Of a stretch of DNA of 5,407 nt, positions 1 to 5,337 are shown piece by piece. This DNA is from an uncultured Erysipelotrichaceae bacterium. GTDB taxonomy: Bacteria > Bacillota_I > Bacilli_A > RF39 > UBA660. The notes under the pieces were generated by a model. It had not been told where the DNA came from, ran no database searches, and saw only the letters and a list, made by a program, of their open reading frames with translations. Each line of letters starts with the position of its first letter. The stretch's first letter is position 1. The translations under genes were made by a program, and so were the position numbers. Location of the stretch: assembly GCA_902797105.1 (NCBI GenBank), contig CADBRL010000067.1, positions 1-5,407 of the forward strand, in the 5' to 3' direction.

Positions 1-1
1 A

Positions 2-262
2 ATGGTAAGAGATTTTGTAAGTGATCCAGAGATCAGAAGTTTGTTTGACAGAGATAAACTAAAAGAAGAATCAGCAGAGCTACGAGGTAAAGAGGCTGGA
101 ATTAAAGAAGGATTAATTGAAGGTAAAAACCTAGGATTAATTGAAGGCAAAAATCTTGGAATAATTGAAACAGCCAAGAATATGTTAAAGGAAAAATATT
201 CTTTGGAACAAATAAGTAAGATTACAAATTTATCAACTTCTGAGATAAAAAAATTATTGTAG
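2..262 (+). CDS. C-terminal part of an Rpn/PD-(D/E)XK nuclease-family transposase-like protein (5' end outside window)
   Basis: Eighty-six codons are visible, ending at TAG 260-262. The Met at base 2 is probably internal: no ribosome binding site can be seen and the reading frame begins at the window edge. Residues 30-53 carry a Gly-spaced charged repeat (EGLIEGKNLGLIEGKNLG), followed by a short helical tail with AKNMLKEKYSLEQISKITNL and STSEIKKLL. This layout, a G/E/K repeat and then a small helix-turn-helix-like segment ending in EI.KLL, is what I know from the C-termini of Rpn (recombination-promoting nuclease) and related PD-(D/E)XK transposase-like proteins. In that family the catalytic nuclease domain is N-terminal, so it would lie upstream, and activity cannot be judged from this window. 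A hairpin follows the stop directly. The family assignment rests only on the tail pattern. Any protein with a similar coiled tail is the alternative. Confidence 0.6.
   Translation: MVRDFVSDPEIRSLFDRDKLKEESAELRGKEAGIKEGLIEGKNLGLIEGKNLGIIETAKNMLKEKYSLEQISKITNLSTSEIKKLL
110..169 (+). repeat. In-frame 24-bp tandem repeat, about 2.5 copies, encoding GLIEGKNL
   Basis: Copy 1 is at 110-133, copy 2 at 134-157, and a partial third copy (GGA ATA ATT GAA) at 158-169. Copies 1 and 2 encode the same octapeptide and differ only at three third-codon positions (GGT/GGC, AAC/AAT, CTA/CTT). The repeat unit is a multiple of three, so copy-number change would keep the reading frame. Confidence 0.85.
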
Positions 263-267
263 TTATA

Positions 268-291
268 AAGATAGGGAGAAATCTCTATCTT
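268..291 (+). terminator. Hairpin after the Rpn-like gene, probable weak intrinsic terminator
   Basis: A 10-bp stem pairs 268-277 with 282-291. It contains one G-U wobble and is closed by a GAAA tetraloop at 278-281. It starts 5 bases after the stop of the upstream gene. The downstream tract (ATTTAATT) is only moderately U-rich, so termination may be incomplete. No other function is apparent, and the next promoter starts 19 bp later. Confidence 0.65.
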
Positions 292-310
292 ATTTAATTG
301 CATGAAGAGC

Positions 311-339
311 TTGACAAGCTTTACAAAAATTAATATAAT
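311..339 (+). promoter_or_regulatory. Consensus sigma-A-type promoter for the RluA-family gene
   Basis: TTGACA at 311-316 and TATAAT at 334-339 both match the housekeeping consensus exactly, with a 17-bp spacer. Transcription would begin near 346, giving a leader of about 26 nt before the ATG at 372. The -35 box lies inside an imperfect inverted repeat (306-322), which could be an operator or chance. Confidence 0.85.
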
Positions 340-371
340 TATTTTTGAAATGTGGCTAAAAGGAGCTCTAT

Positions 372-1013
372 ATGAAAAAAATAAAAATTATATATGAAGA
401 TAAATATTTAATAATTGTTAATAAGCCAGCTGGAGAGTTTACTATATCTAGAGATAATCATTATGATAATAATTTATATGATGAAGTAAAAGAATATGTT
501 AAGAAACAAAATCCTAAGAATAAAATATTTATAGTACATAGACTTGATAAAGATACTAGTGGATTAGTTTTATTTGCTAAAAATGAAAAAGTTAAGTATG
601 ATTTACAAAGCAATTGGCAAAATGTTGAAAGAAAATATTATGCTGTTGTAATTGGAAAATTAAATGAAACAAATGCTACTTTGAAAGATTTACTTTATGA
701 AACAAAAGGTTTAGATGTAGTGGTTACAAACATCAAAAAAATAGGCAAATTAGCTATTACAAACTTTGATGTTATAAAAAATAATAACAAATATAGTTTA
801 CTTGATATAAATATTGAAACTGGTAGAAGAAATCAAATCAGAGTACAACTAGCTAATATTGGTCATCCAATCCTCGGAGATAAAAAATATGGTAAAGTAA
901 AATATAAACGAATGATGTTAGAAGCTTACTATTTAAAATTTGTGCATCCCGTTACTAAAAAAGTTTGTTGTGCAGAATTACCTTTAAATAATGATTTTGA
1001 AAAGTTATTTTAA
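372..1013 (+). CDS. RluA-family RNA pseudouridine synthase, short form without S4 domain
   Basis: This enzyme should isomerise specific uridines in rRNA or tRNA to pseudouridine, acting in the cytoplasm. The 213-residue protein shows the family motifs in order. They are an N-terminal strand with VNKPAG (16-21), HRLDKDTSG (56-64) with the catalytic aspartate at D59, ERKYYAVVIG (86-95), and GRRNQIRVQLANIGHPILGD (151-170), the conserved uridine-site and structural segment. There is no N-terminal S4 RNA-binding domain, and the length is close to that of E. coli RluA rather than the longer RluC/RluD. GRRNQ replaces the more common GRTHQ, a variant I associate with the short Firmicute paralogues. 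The ATG at 372 is supported by AAAAGGAG (358-365), 6 nt upstream. The gene has its own consensus promoter. The exact target uridine cannot be told from sequence, so no gene symbol is given. Confidence 0.92.
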   Translation: MKKIKIIYEDKYLIIVNKPAGEFTISRDNHYDNNLYDEVKEYVKKQNPKNKIFIVHRLDKDTSGLVLFAKNEKVKYDLQSNWQNVERKYYAVVIGKLNETNATLKDLLYETKGLDVVVTNIKKIGKLAITNFDVIKNNNKYSLLDINIETGRRNQIRVQLANIGHPILGDKKYGKVKYKRMMLEAYYLKFVHPVTKKVCCAELPLNNDFEKLF

Positions 1014-1018
1014 AAGGG

Positions 1019-1047
1019 TTGAAATTAATTTTTGATTATGCTATAAT
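1019..1047 (+). promoter_or_regulatory. Promoter of the T-box-tyrS-priA unit (extended -10)
   Basis: TTGAAA at 1019-1024 and TATAAT at 1042-1047 are separated by 17 bp. TG at 1039-1040 gives an extended -10 (TGCTATAAT). The predicted start is near 1054, just upstream of the Stem I helix of the T-box leader. The -35 box begins 6 bp after the stop codon of the preceding gene. Confidence 0.8.
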
Positions 1048-1053
1048 TTGGTC

Positions 1054-1171
1054 AATCAGCGAAGATGGAACTTACAACTCTGGAGCTGAATCGTATAATC
1101 GCGTTAAGATAATTAAGTTAATTAAAGGATGGTACCGTCTTTTGAAGACTCCTTTTGGTATCATCTTTTTT
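1054..1171 (+). ncRNA. T-box leader (tRNA-Tyr-sensing riboswitch) controlling tyrS, compact form
   Basis: The leader binds uncharged tRNA and chooses between antitermination and termination. The 3' half is textbook. Helix A1 pairs AAAGGA (1124-1129) with TCCTTT (1150-1155), the 7-nt bulge TGGTACC is at 1130-1136, and helix A2 pairs GTCTT (1137-1141) with AAGAC (1145-1149). TGGT can pair with an ACCA tRNA end, as expected for bacterial tRNA-Tyr with an A discriminator. The 5' half is small. A 5-bp stem pairs TCAGC (1056-1060) with GCTGA (1085-1089) and encloses GGAAC followed by UUAC, so a UAC Tyr codon (1073-1075) is the likely specifier. The region 1101-1123 holds only a weak A/U hairpin where Stem III would be. 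No Stem II and no distal Stem I platform are visible. Identity as a T-box is near certain from the 3' half plus tyrS downstream. The Stem I details are inference. Confidence 0.88.
1128..1171 (+). terminator. T-box-controlled intrinsic terminator, mutually exclusive with the antiterminator
   Basis: GATGGTACC (1128-1136) pairs with GGTATCATC (1157-1165), giving 9 bp with one G-U. It is followed by six Ts (1166-1171). The upstream AAAG (1124-1127) can extend the stem into the T tract. The 5' arm uses the T-box bulge and part of helix A1, so this stem and the antiterminator cannot form together. It would also stop read-through transcripts from the upstream gene. Confidence 0.9.
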
Positions 1172-1175
1172 GTTT

Positions 1176-1180
1176 GGAGG
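1176..1180 (+). promoter_or_regulatory. Ribosome binding site deciding the tyrS start
   Basis: GGAGG lies 9 nt before the ATG at 1190 and directly after the terminator T tract. It supports 1190 as the start. The longer frame, open from a TTG at 1019, runs through the promoter and T-box and is not the gene. Confidence 0.9.
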
Positions 1181-1189
1181 AAAGAAAAT

Positions 1190-2419
1190 ATGACAAATTG
1201 GGAAGAATTAAAATGGAGAGGTCTTGTTAAAGATGTAGCTGGTGATGATATTGCTGATAAAATCAATAGTGAAAAAGTAACCTTTTATTGGGGAACAGAT
1301 CCAACTGCGGACTCACTACATCTTGGACATTATAGCTCACTTATTACTGCTAAAAGACTTATGAAAATGGGACATAATCCAATACTTTTATGTGGTGGAG
1401 CAACTGGTAGAATCGGCGATCCTAGACCAACTGCAGAAAGAGAAATTATAAGTATAGATACTCTTAATCATAATATTGAATGTATCAGAAAACAAATTGA
1501 CAAAGTATTTGATGGTAAAGCTAAACTAGTAAATAATTATGATTGGTTTAAAGATTATAATTTCTTAGATTTCTTACGAGATATTGGAAAGTATATTAAT
1601 GTTAATTATATGCTTAGTAAAGATATTATTCAAAGAAGACTTGACACTGGTATTACATATGCTGAATTTAGTTATATGTTAATTCAAGGTTATGATTTTT
1701 TACATATGTTTAATACAATGGGATGTACTATGCAAGTTGAAGGTTCTGATCAATGGGGAAATATTACTGCTGGTATAGAGCTAATTAGAAAAATGACTGG
1801 TAAAGATGCCTATGCTTTTACAATGCCTTTGATTCTTGATGCAACTGGTAAAAAATTTGGTAAAAGTGAAGGAAATGCTTTGTGGCTTGATATAAATAAA
1901 ACATCAAGTTACGAAATGTATCAATATTTAATTAATACTGATGATTCTAAAGTTTATGAATATTTAAAAGTATTTACATTCTTAACACCAGAAGAAATAG
2001 ATGAAATAATGGTTAAGCAAAATGAAAATCCACATTTAAGAATAGCACAAAAAGCATTAGCTAAAGAAATAATTACTGATTTACATGGCGAAGAAGAATT
2101 TAACAAAGCTTTAAATATTTCTGAATGTTTATTCTCTGATAGAATTTGGGAATTGTCTGCAAGTGAAATTATAGATAGTATTAAAGATATCCCTAAATTT
2201 AATGTAAATAATGGTGAACTTTTAATAGATGTACTTGTAAATAACAAAGTTGTTTCTAGTAAAAGAGAAGCTAGAGAAATGATATCTGTTGGGGCAATAA
2301 GTGTAAATGGTAAAAAAGAAACTAATTTAGAAAAAATAATTACTAAAGAAGATGCTATTGAAAATAAAGTATTATTAATAAAAAAAGGAAAGAAAAATTA
2401 CTATCTAGGTCTTATATAA
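1190..2419 (+). CDS. tyrS: Tyrosyl-tRNA synthetase (TyrRS type 1)
   Basis: The enzyme attaches tyrosine to tRNA-Tyr in the cytoplasm using ATP (EC 6.1.1.1). The 409-residue product has the class I catalytic core followed by a C-terminal S4 RNA-binding domain. The ATP-binding signature is HLGH at 44-47, in YWGTDPTADSLHLGH. The KMSKS-type loop is KFGKS at 222-226. The tyrosine pocket is recognisable by alignment with the Bacillus enzyme: Y33, D37, then Y162, Q166 and D169 in EFSYMLIQGYDF, and GSDQWGNI at 185-192. The S4 domain spans about 343-380 (VVSSKREAREMISVGAISVN). The length is normal for the family and all key residues are present, so it should be functional. Expression is controlled by the T-box immediately upstream. 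priA follows after 21 bp without a terminator. Confidence 0.98.
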   Translation: MTNWEELKWRGLVKDVAGDDIADKINSEKVTFYWGTDPTADSLHLGHYSSLITAKRLMKMGHNPILLCGGATGRIGDPRPTAEREIISIDTLNHNIECIRKQIDKVFDGKAKLVNNYDWFKDYNFLDFLRDIGKYINVNYMLSKDIIQRRLDTGITYAEFSYMLIQGYDFLHMFNTMGCTMQVEGSDQWGNITAGIELIRKMTGKDAYAFTMPLILDATGKKFGKSEGNALWLDINKTSSYEMYQYLINTDDSKVYEYLKVFTFLTPEEIDEIMVKQNENPHLRIAQKALAKEIITDLHGEEEFNKALNISECLFSDRIWELSASEIIDSIKDIPKFNVNNGELLIDVLVNNKVVSSKREAREMISVGAISVNGKKETNLEKIITKEDAIENKVLLIKKGKKNYYLGLI

Positions 2420-2427
2420 AATTATTT

Positions 2428-2434
2428 GAGGAGG
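2428..2434 (+). promoter_or_regulatory. Ribosome binding site deciding the priA start
   Basis: GAGGAGG ends 6 nt before the ATG at 2441. A TTG at 2426 is in frame but sits on top of this site, so it is not the start. The whole gap between tyrS and priA is 21 bp and contains little besides this site. Confidence 0.9.
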
Positions 2435-2440
2435 CTCTTA

Positions 2441-4624
2441 ATGTATGCAAAAGTTATTATAGAATATAGTATAAAAAAATTAGATAAAGAATTTATATAT
2501 ATGATACCAAATGATCTTTGGAAGTCTCTTAAAGTGGGAATGAAAGTAATGGTTCCGTTCGGGCACCAAGAAGTTGTGGGCTTTGTAACTGATATTTTAG
2601 ATGCTATAGATGATATTTCTTATGAAATTAAATATATATCTAAAATTGTAGATGAAAAATTAGTTTTAAATAAAGAATTGATGAATTTGGGAAAATTTCT
2701 ATCTGAAAATACATTATGTACATTAATTACTGCATATCAAACGATGCTTCCTTCTAGTTTAAAAGTAAAAAAACAAAAATCTAATTATGATTTATTTGAT
2801 GAATATATATTTATTAAAGATAAAGAAAAAGCTTTAGAATATAAAAGTCTTTACCAAAGTAAAAGAAAAAGTCAAATAAAAATAATTGATGAATTATTAG
2901 AAAAAGGTAAAGCCTTAAAGAAAAATTATAGTTTATCACTAGTTAATACACTACTTGGAAATGGTGTGCTAGATATTGAAAAGGTACAAAAATATCGAAT
3001 TAATAAAGAAACAAGTAATATAAAGAAAGAACTTACTGATGATCAGAATAAAGTGTTTTTAAAAGTTAAGGACTCATTTAAAAAGTATGAGCCTTTCTTG
3101 CTTTATGGTATAACTGGTTCTGGTAAAACTGAAATTTATATAAAATTAATTGAAGAAATTATAAATTCTGGTAAAACTGGGATTGTATTAGTTCCAGAGA
3201 TTAGTTTGACGCATCAAATTGCTAAAAGATTTTACGAATCCTTTGGGAGTGATGTTGCTATTTTACATAGTTCTTTATCCGAGGGAGAAAAATATGATGA
3301 ATATTTAAAAATATATCGTGGGGAAGTTCATGTTGTGGTAGGTACCAGAAGTGCTATATTTGCTCCACTGCAAAATTTAGGTATTATAATTATTGATGAA
3401 GAAGATGCAAGTAGCTATAAACAAGATAATAATCCAAGATATCATGCCAGAGATATAGCAATGTACCGGGGAAAATATAATAGTATTCCTGTTTTGCTTG
3501 CAAGTGCAACACCTTCTTTAGATAGTAAAGCTAGAGCAGATAAAGGTGTTTATACGTTACTTACTTTAAAAAATAGAGTGGGTACTGCCATATTACCAAA
3601 GATACATGTAGTCAACATGGAAGATGAAATGAAAAAAAGAAATATGATATTTAGTGATTTACTTATTTCTAAAATGAAAGAAAAAATATCTAAAAATGAA
3701 CAAATTATTTTACTTTTAAATCGCCGAGGCTTTTCAACCTTTATTACATGTAGTAATTGTGGTTTTACATATAAATGTCCATCATGTGATATAACCCTAA
3801 CATATCATAAAAGTACTAATAATTTAATATGTCATTATTGTGGTTATCAAAAGCGTTGTGAAGATGTATGCCCAAAGTGTCATGAAAAGGCTTTAAATTA
3901 TTATGGACTTGGAACCGAAAAACTTGAAGAAAAATTAAAAGAATTAATGCCTAATGCAAGTGTTGTTCGAATGGATCAAGATACAACCAGAAATAAAGGC
4001 ACTCATGAAAAAATAATTGAAGATTTTAAAAATGAAAAATATAATATTTTACTAGGAACACAAATGATTAGTAAGGGATTAGATTTTCCTAAAGTAACTT
4101 TAGTTGGAGTAATAAATGCTGATACAACTTTAAATATTCCAAATTTTAAAGCAAGTGAGAATACTTTTTCTCTTCTTCATCAAGTTGCAGGCCGAAGTGG
4201 TAGAAGCACATCACCTGGGGAAGTTATTATTCAAACATTTAATCCCGATAATTATGTGATAAAATGTGCCCAAGAAAATAGTTATGATAAGTTTTATCTT
4301 CATGAAATGAACTTTAGACAGAAACTTAAATATCCGCCTTATTTTTATTTAGTAAGTTTAAAAGTAATAGGTAAAGATTATCAAAAAACAATAGATACTA
4401 GTAAGAAAGTTAAATCTTATTTAGAACAAAATTTAAATAATGTAATTGTTCTAGGACCTACGACAGCACAAGTATTTAAATTTAATAATGAGTACCGAAT
4501 GCAAATAATATTAAAATATAAAAAATGTGATAATTTAAGAACATGCTTGAAAGAATTAGATAATTTGTTTATAATGAATAAAGATATTAGATTAGAAATA
4601 GATTTTAATCCAATTAATATTTAA
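2441..4624 (+). CDS. priA: Primosomal protein N' (PriA), replication-restart DNA helicase
   Basis: PriA recognises stalled or repaired replication forks, unwinds the lagging arm (3'-5') and nucleates reloading of the replicative helicase. The 727-residue product has the full architecture. The N-terminal 3'-DNA-binding domain is at about 1-100 (VGMKVMVPFGHQEVVGFV), followed by a winged-helix region at about 115-190. Walker A is GITGSGKT at 223-230, motif II is DEED at 319-322, followed by SSYKQ and PRYHARD, and motif III is SATPS at 355-359. The two zinc sites use eight cysteines: C437, C440, C446, C449, C464, C467, C477 and C480. Motif V is GTQMISKGLDFP (539-550), motif VI is QVAGRSGR (581-588), and the C-terminal domain contains YPPY. 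The length matches E. coli PriA and is somewhat short for Firmicutes. The oddity is DEED where PriA normally has DEEH. The gene is very likely co-transcribed with tyrS. The common Firmicute neighbours def and fmt are not next to it here. Confidence 0.97.
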   Translation: MYAKVIIEYSIKKLDKEFIYMIPNDLWKSLKVGMKVMVPFGHQEVVGFVTDILDAIDDISYEIKYISKIVDEKLVLNKELMNLGKFLSENTLCTLITAYQTMLPSSLKVKKQKSNYDLFDEYIFIKDKEKALEYKSLYQSKRKSQIKIIDELLEKGKALKKNYSLSLVNTLLGNGVLDIEKVQKYRINKETSNIKKELTDDQNKVFLKVKDSFKKYEPFLLYGITGSGKTEIYIKLIEEIINSGKTGIVLVPEISLTHQIAKRFYESFGSDVAILHSSLSEGEKYDEYLKIYRGEVHVVVGTRSAIFAPLQNLGIIIIDEEDASSYKQDNNPRYHARDIAMYRGKYNSIPVLLASATPSLDSKARADKGVYTLLTLKNRVGTAILPKIHVVNMEDEMKKRNMIFSDLLISKMKEKISKNEQIILLLNRRGFSTFITCSNCGFTYKCPSCDITLTYHKSTNNLICHYCGYQKRCEDVCPKCHEKALNYYGLGTEKLEEKLKELMPNASVVRMDQDTTRNKGTHEKIIEDFKNEKYNILLGTQMISKGLDFPKVTLVGVINADTTLNIPNFKASENTFSLLHQVAGRSGRSTSPGEVIIQTFNPDNYVIKCAQENSYDKFYLHEMNFRQKLKYPPYFYLVSLKVIGKDYQKTIDTSKKVKSYLEQNLNNVIVLGPTTAQVFKFNNEYRMQIILKYKKCDNLRTCLKELDNLFIMNKDIRLEIDFNPINI
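4547..4575 (+). promoter_or_regulatory. Candidate promoter for the LiaF-like gene, inside the end of priA
   Basis: TTGAAA (4547-4552) and TATAAT (4570-4575) are separated by 17 bp, the same arrangement as the tyrS promoter. Transcription would start near 4582, about 66 nt before the ATG at 4648. The match lies within coding sequence in an AT-rich genome, so chance cannot be excluded. Confidence 0.45.
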
Positions 4625-4647
4625 GACTTAAGAAAGGGTGAGTTTAG

Positions 4648-5337
4648 ATGAAAAATTTAAGTCGTATTTTATGGGGAGTTGTTTTGGTAGTTATTGGTAT
4701 TATCTGGGGCTTAAACAGAACTGGAGTAACAGACATTAACATATTCTTTGATGGTTGGTGGACTTTATTTATTATTGTGCCAAGTGCTATATCTTTAGTT
4801 AATCCTAAAAATAATGGAAAAGTATCATCTGCGATATGTTTAGTAATTGGTATTTTTCTTCTTTTAGGTAGTTTAGACGTATTTGATTTTGACATTCTAT
4901 GGGAAATTTTGTTGCCAACTATAGTAGTTATCATAGGTTTATCTCTAATATTTGGAAATAAGATTAAAGCGGATATTAAAGAAAAAATAGATAATGCTGA
5001 TTTTTCAAATGTTGAAGTAATAACTGCGACATTCGGAGAACAAAATATTAATAAAGCTGGAGAAAAATTTGAAAAAGCTAATTTAGATGCTGTTTTTGGT
5101 TCTATCAAATTAGACTTAAGAGATGCTGATTTAAAAAATGAAACATATATTAAAGCAAGTGCTATCTTTGCAGGTATAACAATTCTTGTTCCAAAAGATG
5201 TAGAAGTAAAGATTAAATCTACACCAATATTCGGGGGAGTAACAAATGAAGGCTTAGATGAAAAAGCAAATAAGAATGCGAAGAAAACAATTTATGTAGA
5301 TGGTTTCGCCTTATTCGGAGGCATTGAAATAAAATGA
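4648..5337 (+). CDS. LiaF-like membrane protein (four TM helices plus LiaF C-terminal beta domain)
   Basis: The 229-residue protein has four hydrophobic segments at about 7-22, 36-51, 59-78 and 84-103. A charged linker (104-118) follows, then a soluble beta-rich domain. This matches the LiaF family: an N-terminal LiaI/LiaF-type TM region and a C-terminal cell-wall-active-antibiotic-response domain (DUF2154-like). In Bacillus, LiaF is a negative regulator of the LiaRS envelope-stress system. No LiaR or LiaS gene is visible here, so the specific role is inference. The C-terminal domain repeats an F-G motif at F129, F150, F174, F195 and F223 (ATFG, AVFG, AIFA, PIFG, ALFG), as expected of stacked beta rungs. 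The start is supported by AAAGGGTGA (4633-4641) upstream of the ATG. The gene follows priA by 23 bp and overlaps the next start codon by 4 bp. The family assignment is good, but a more general DUF5668/DUF2154 sensor is possible. Confidence 0.82.
   Translation: MKNLSRILWGVVLVVIGIIWGLNRTGVTDINIFFDGWWTLFIIVPSAISLVNPKNNGKVSSAICLVIGIFLLLGSLDVFDFDILWEILLPTIVVIIGLSLIFGNKIKADIKEKIDNADFSNVEVITATFGEQNINKAGEKFEKANLDAVFGSIKLDLRDADLKNETYIKASAIFAGITILVPKDVEVKIKSTPIFGGVTNEGLDEKANKNAKKTIYVDGFALFGGIEIK
5317..5321 (+). promoter_or_regulatory. Ribosome binding site for the last gene, embedded in the LiaF-like coding sequence
   Basis: GGAGG lies 12 nt before the ATG at 5334. It is formed by the Gly-Gly codons of the last F-G-G motif of the LiaF-like protein (TTC GGA GGC). 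The spacing is a little long, but it is the only good candidate near the overlapping start. Confidence 0.6.

Noticed and set aside
1019..1189. Extended tyrS reading frame starting at TTG 1019
   Set aside because: It runs through the promoter, the T-box and its terminator. Homologous TyrRS sequence begins just after the ATG at 1190, which has a proper GGAGG.
1072..1266. Minus-strand open frame over the T-box and tyrS start
   Set aside because: It has no ribosome binding site or recognisable product, and lies antisense to the leader and tyrS.
1954..2247. Minus-strand open frame inside tyrS
   Set aside because: It is a shadow of the conserved tyrS frame with no start signal.
2426..2440. TTG start five codons upstream of priA
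   Set aside because: It overlaps the Shine-Dalgarno sequence GAGGAGG. The ATG at 2441 has ideal spacing, and MYAKVIIEYS is a typical PriA start.
4621..4631. Near-palindrome TTAAG-A-CTTAA at the end of priA as a terminator or operator
   Set aside because: It has only 5 bp arms with a 1-nt centre and no T tract, and overlaps the stop codon. It is likely to be chance in AT-rich DNA.
4644..5108. Minus-strand 154-codon open frame opposite the LiaF-like gene
   Set aside because: The + strand frame has clear TM segments, a ribosome binding site, family motifs and a coupled downstream start. The antisense product resembles nothing known to me.
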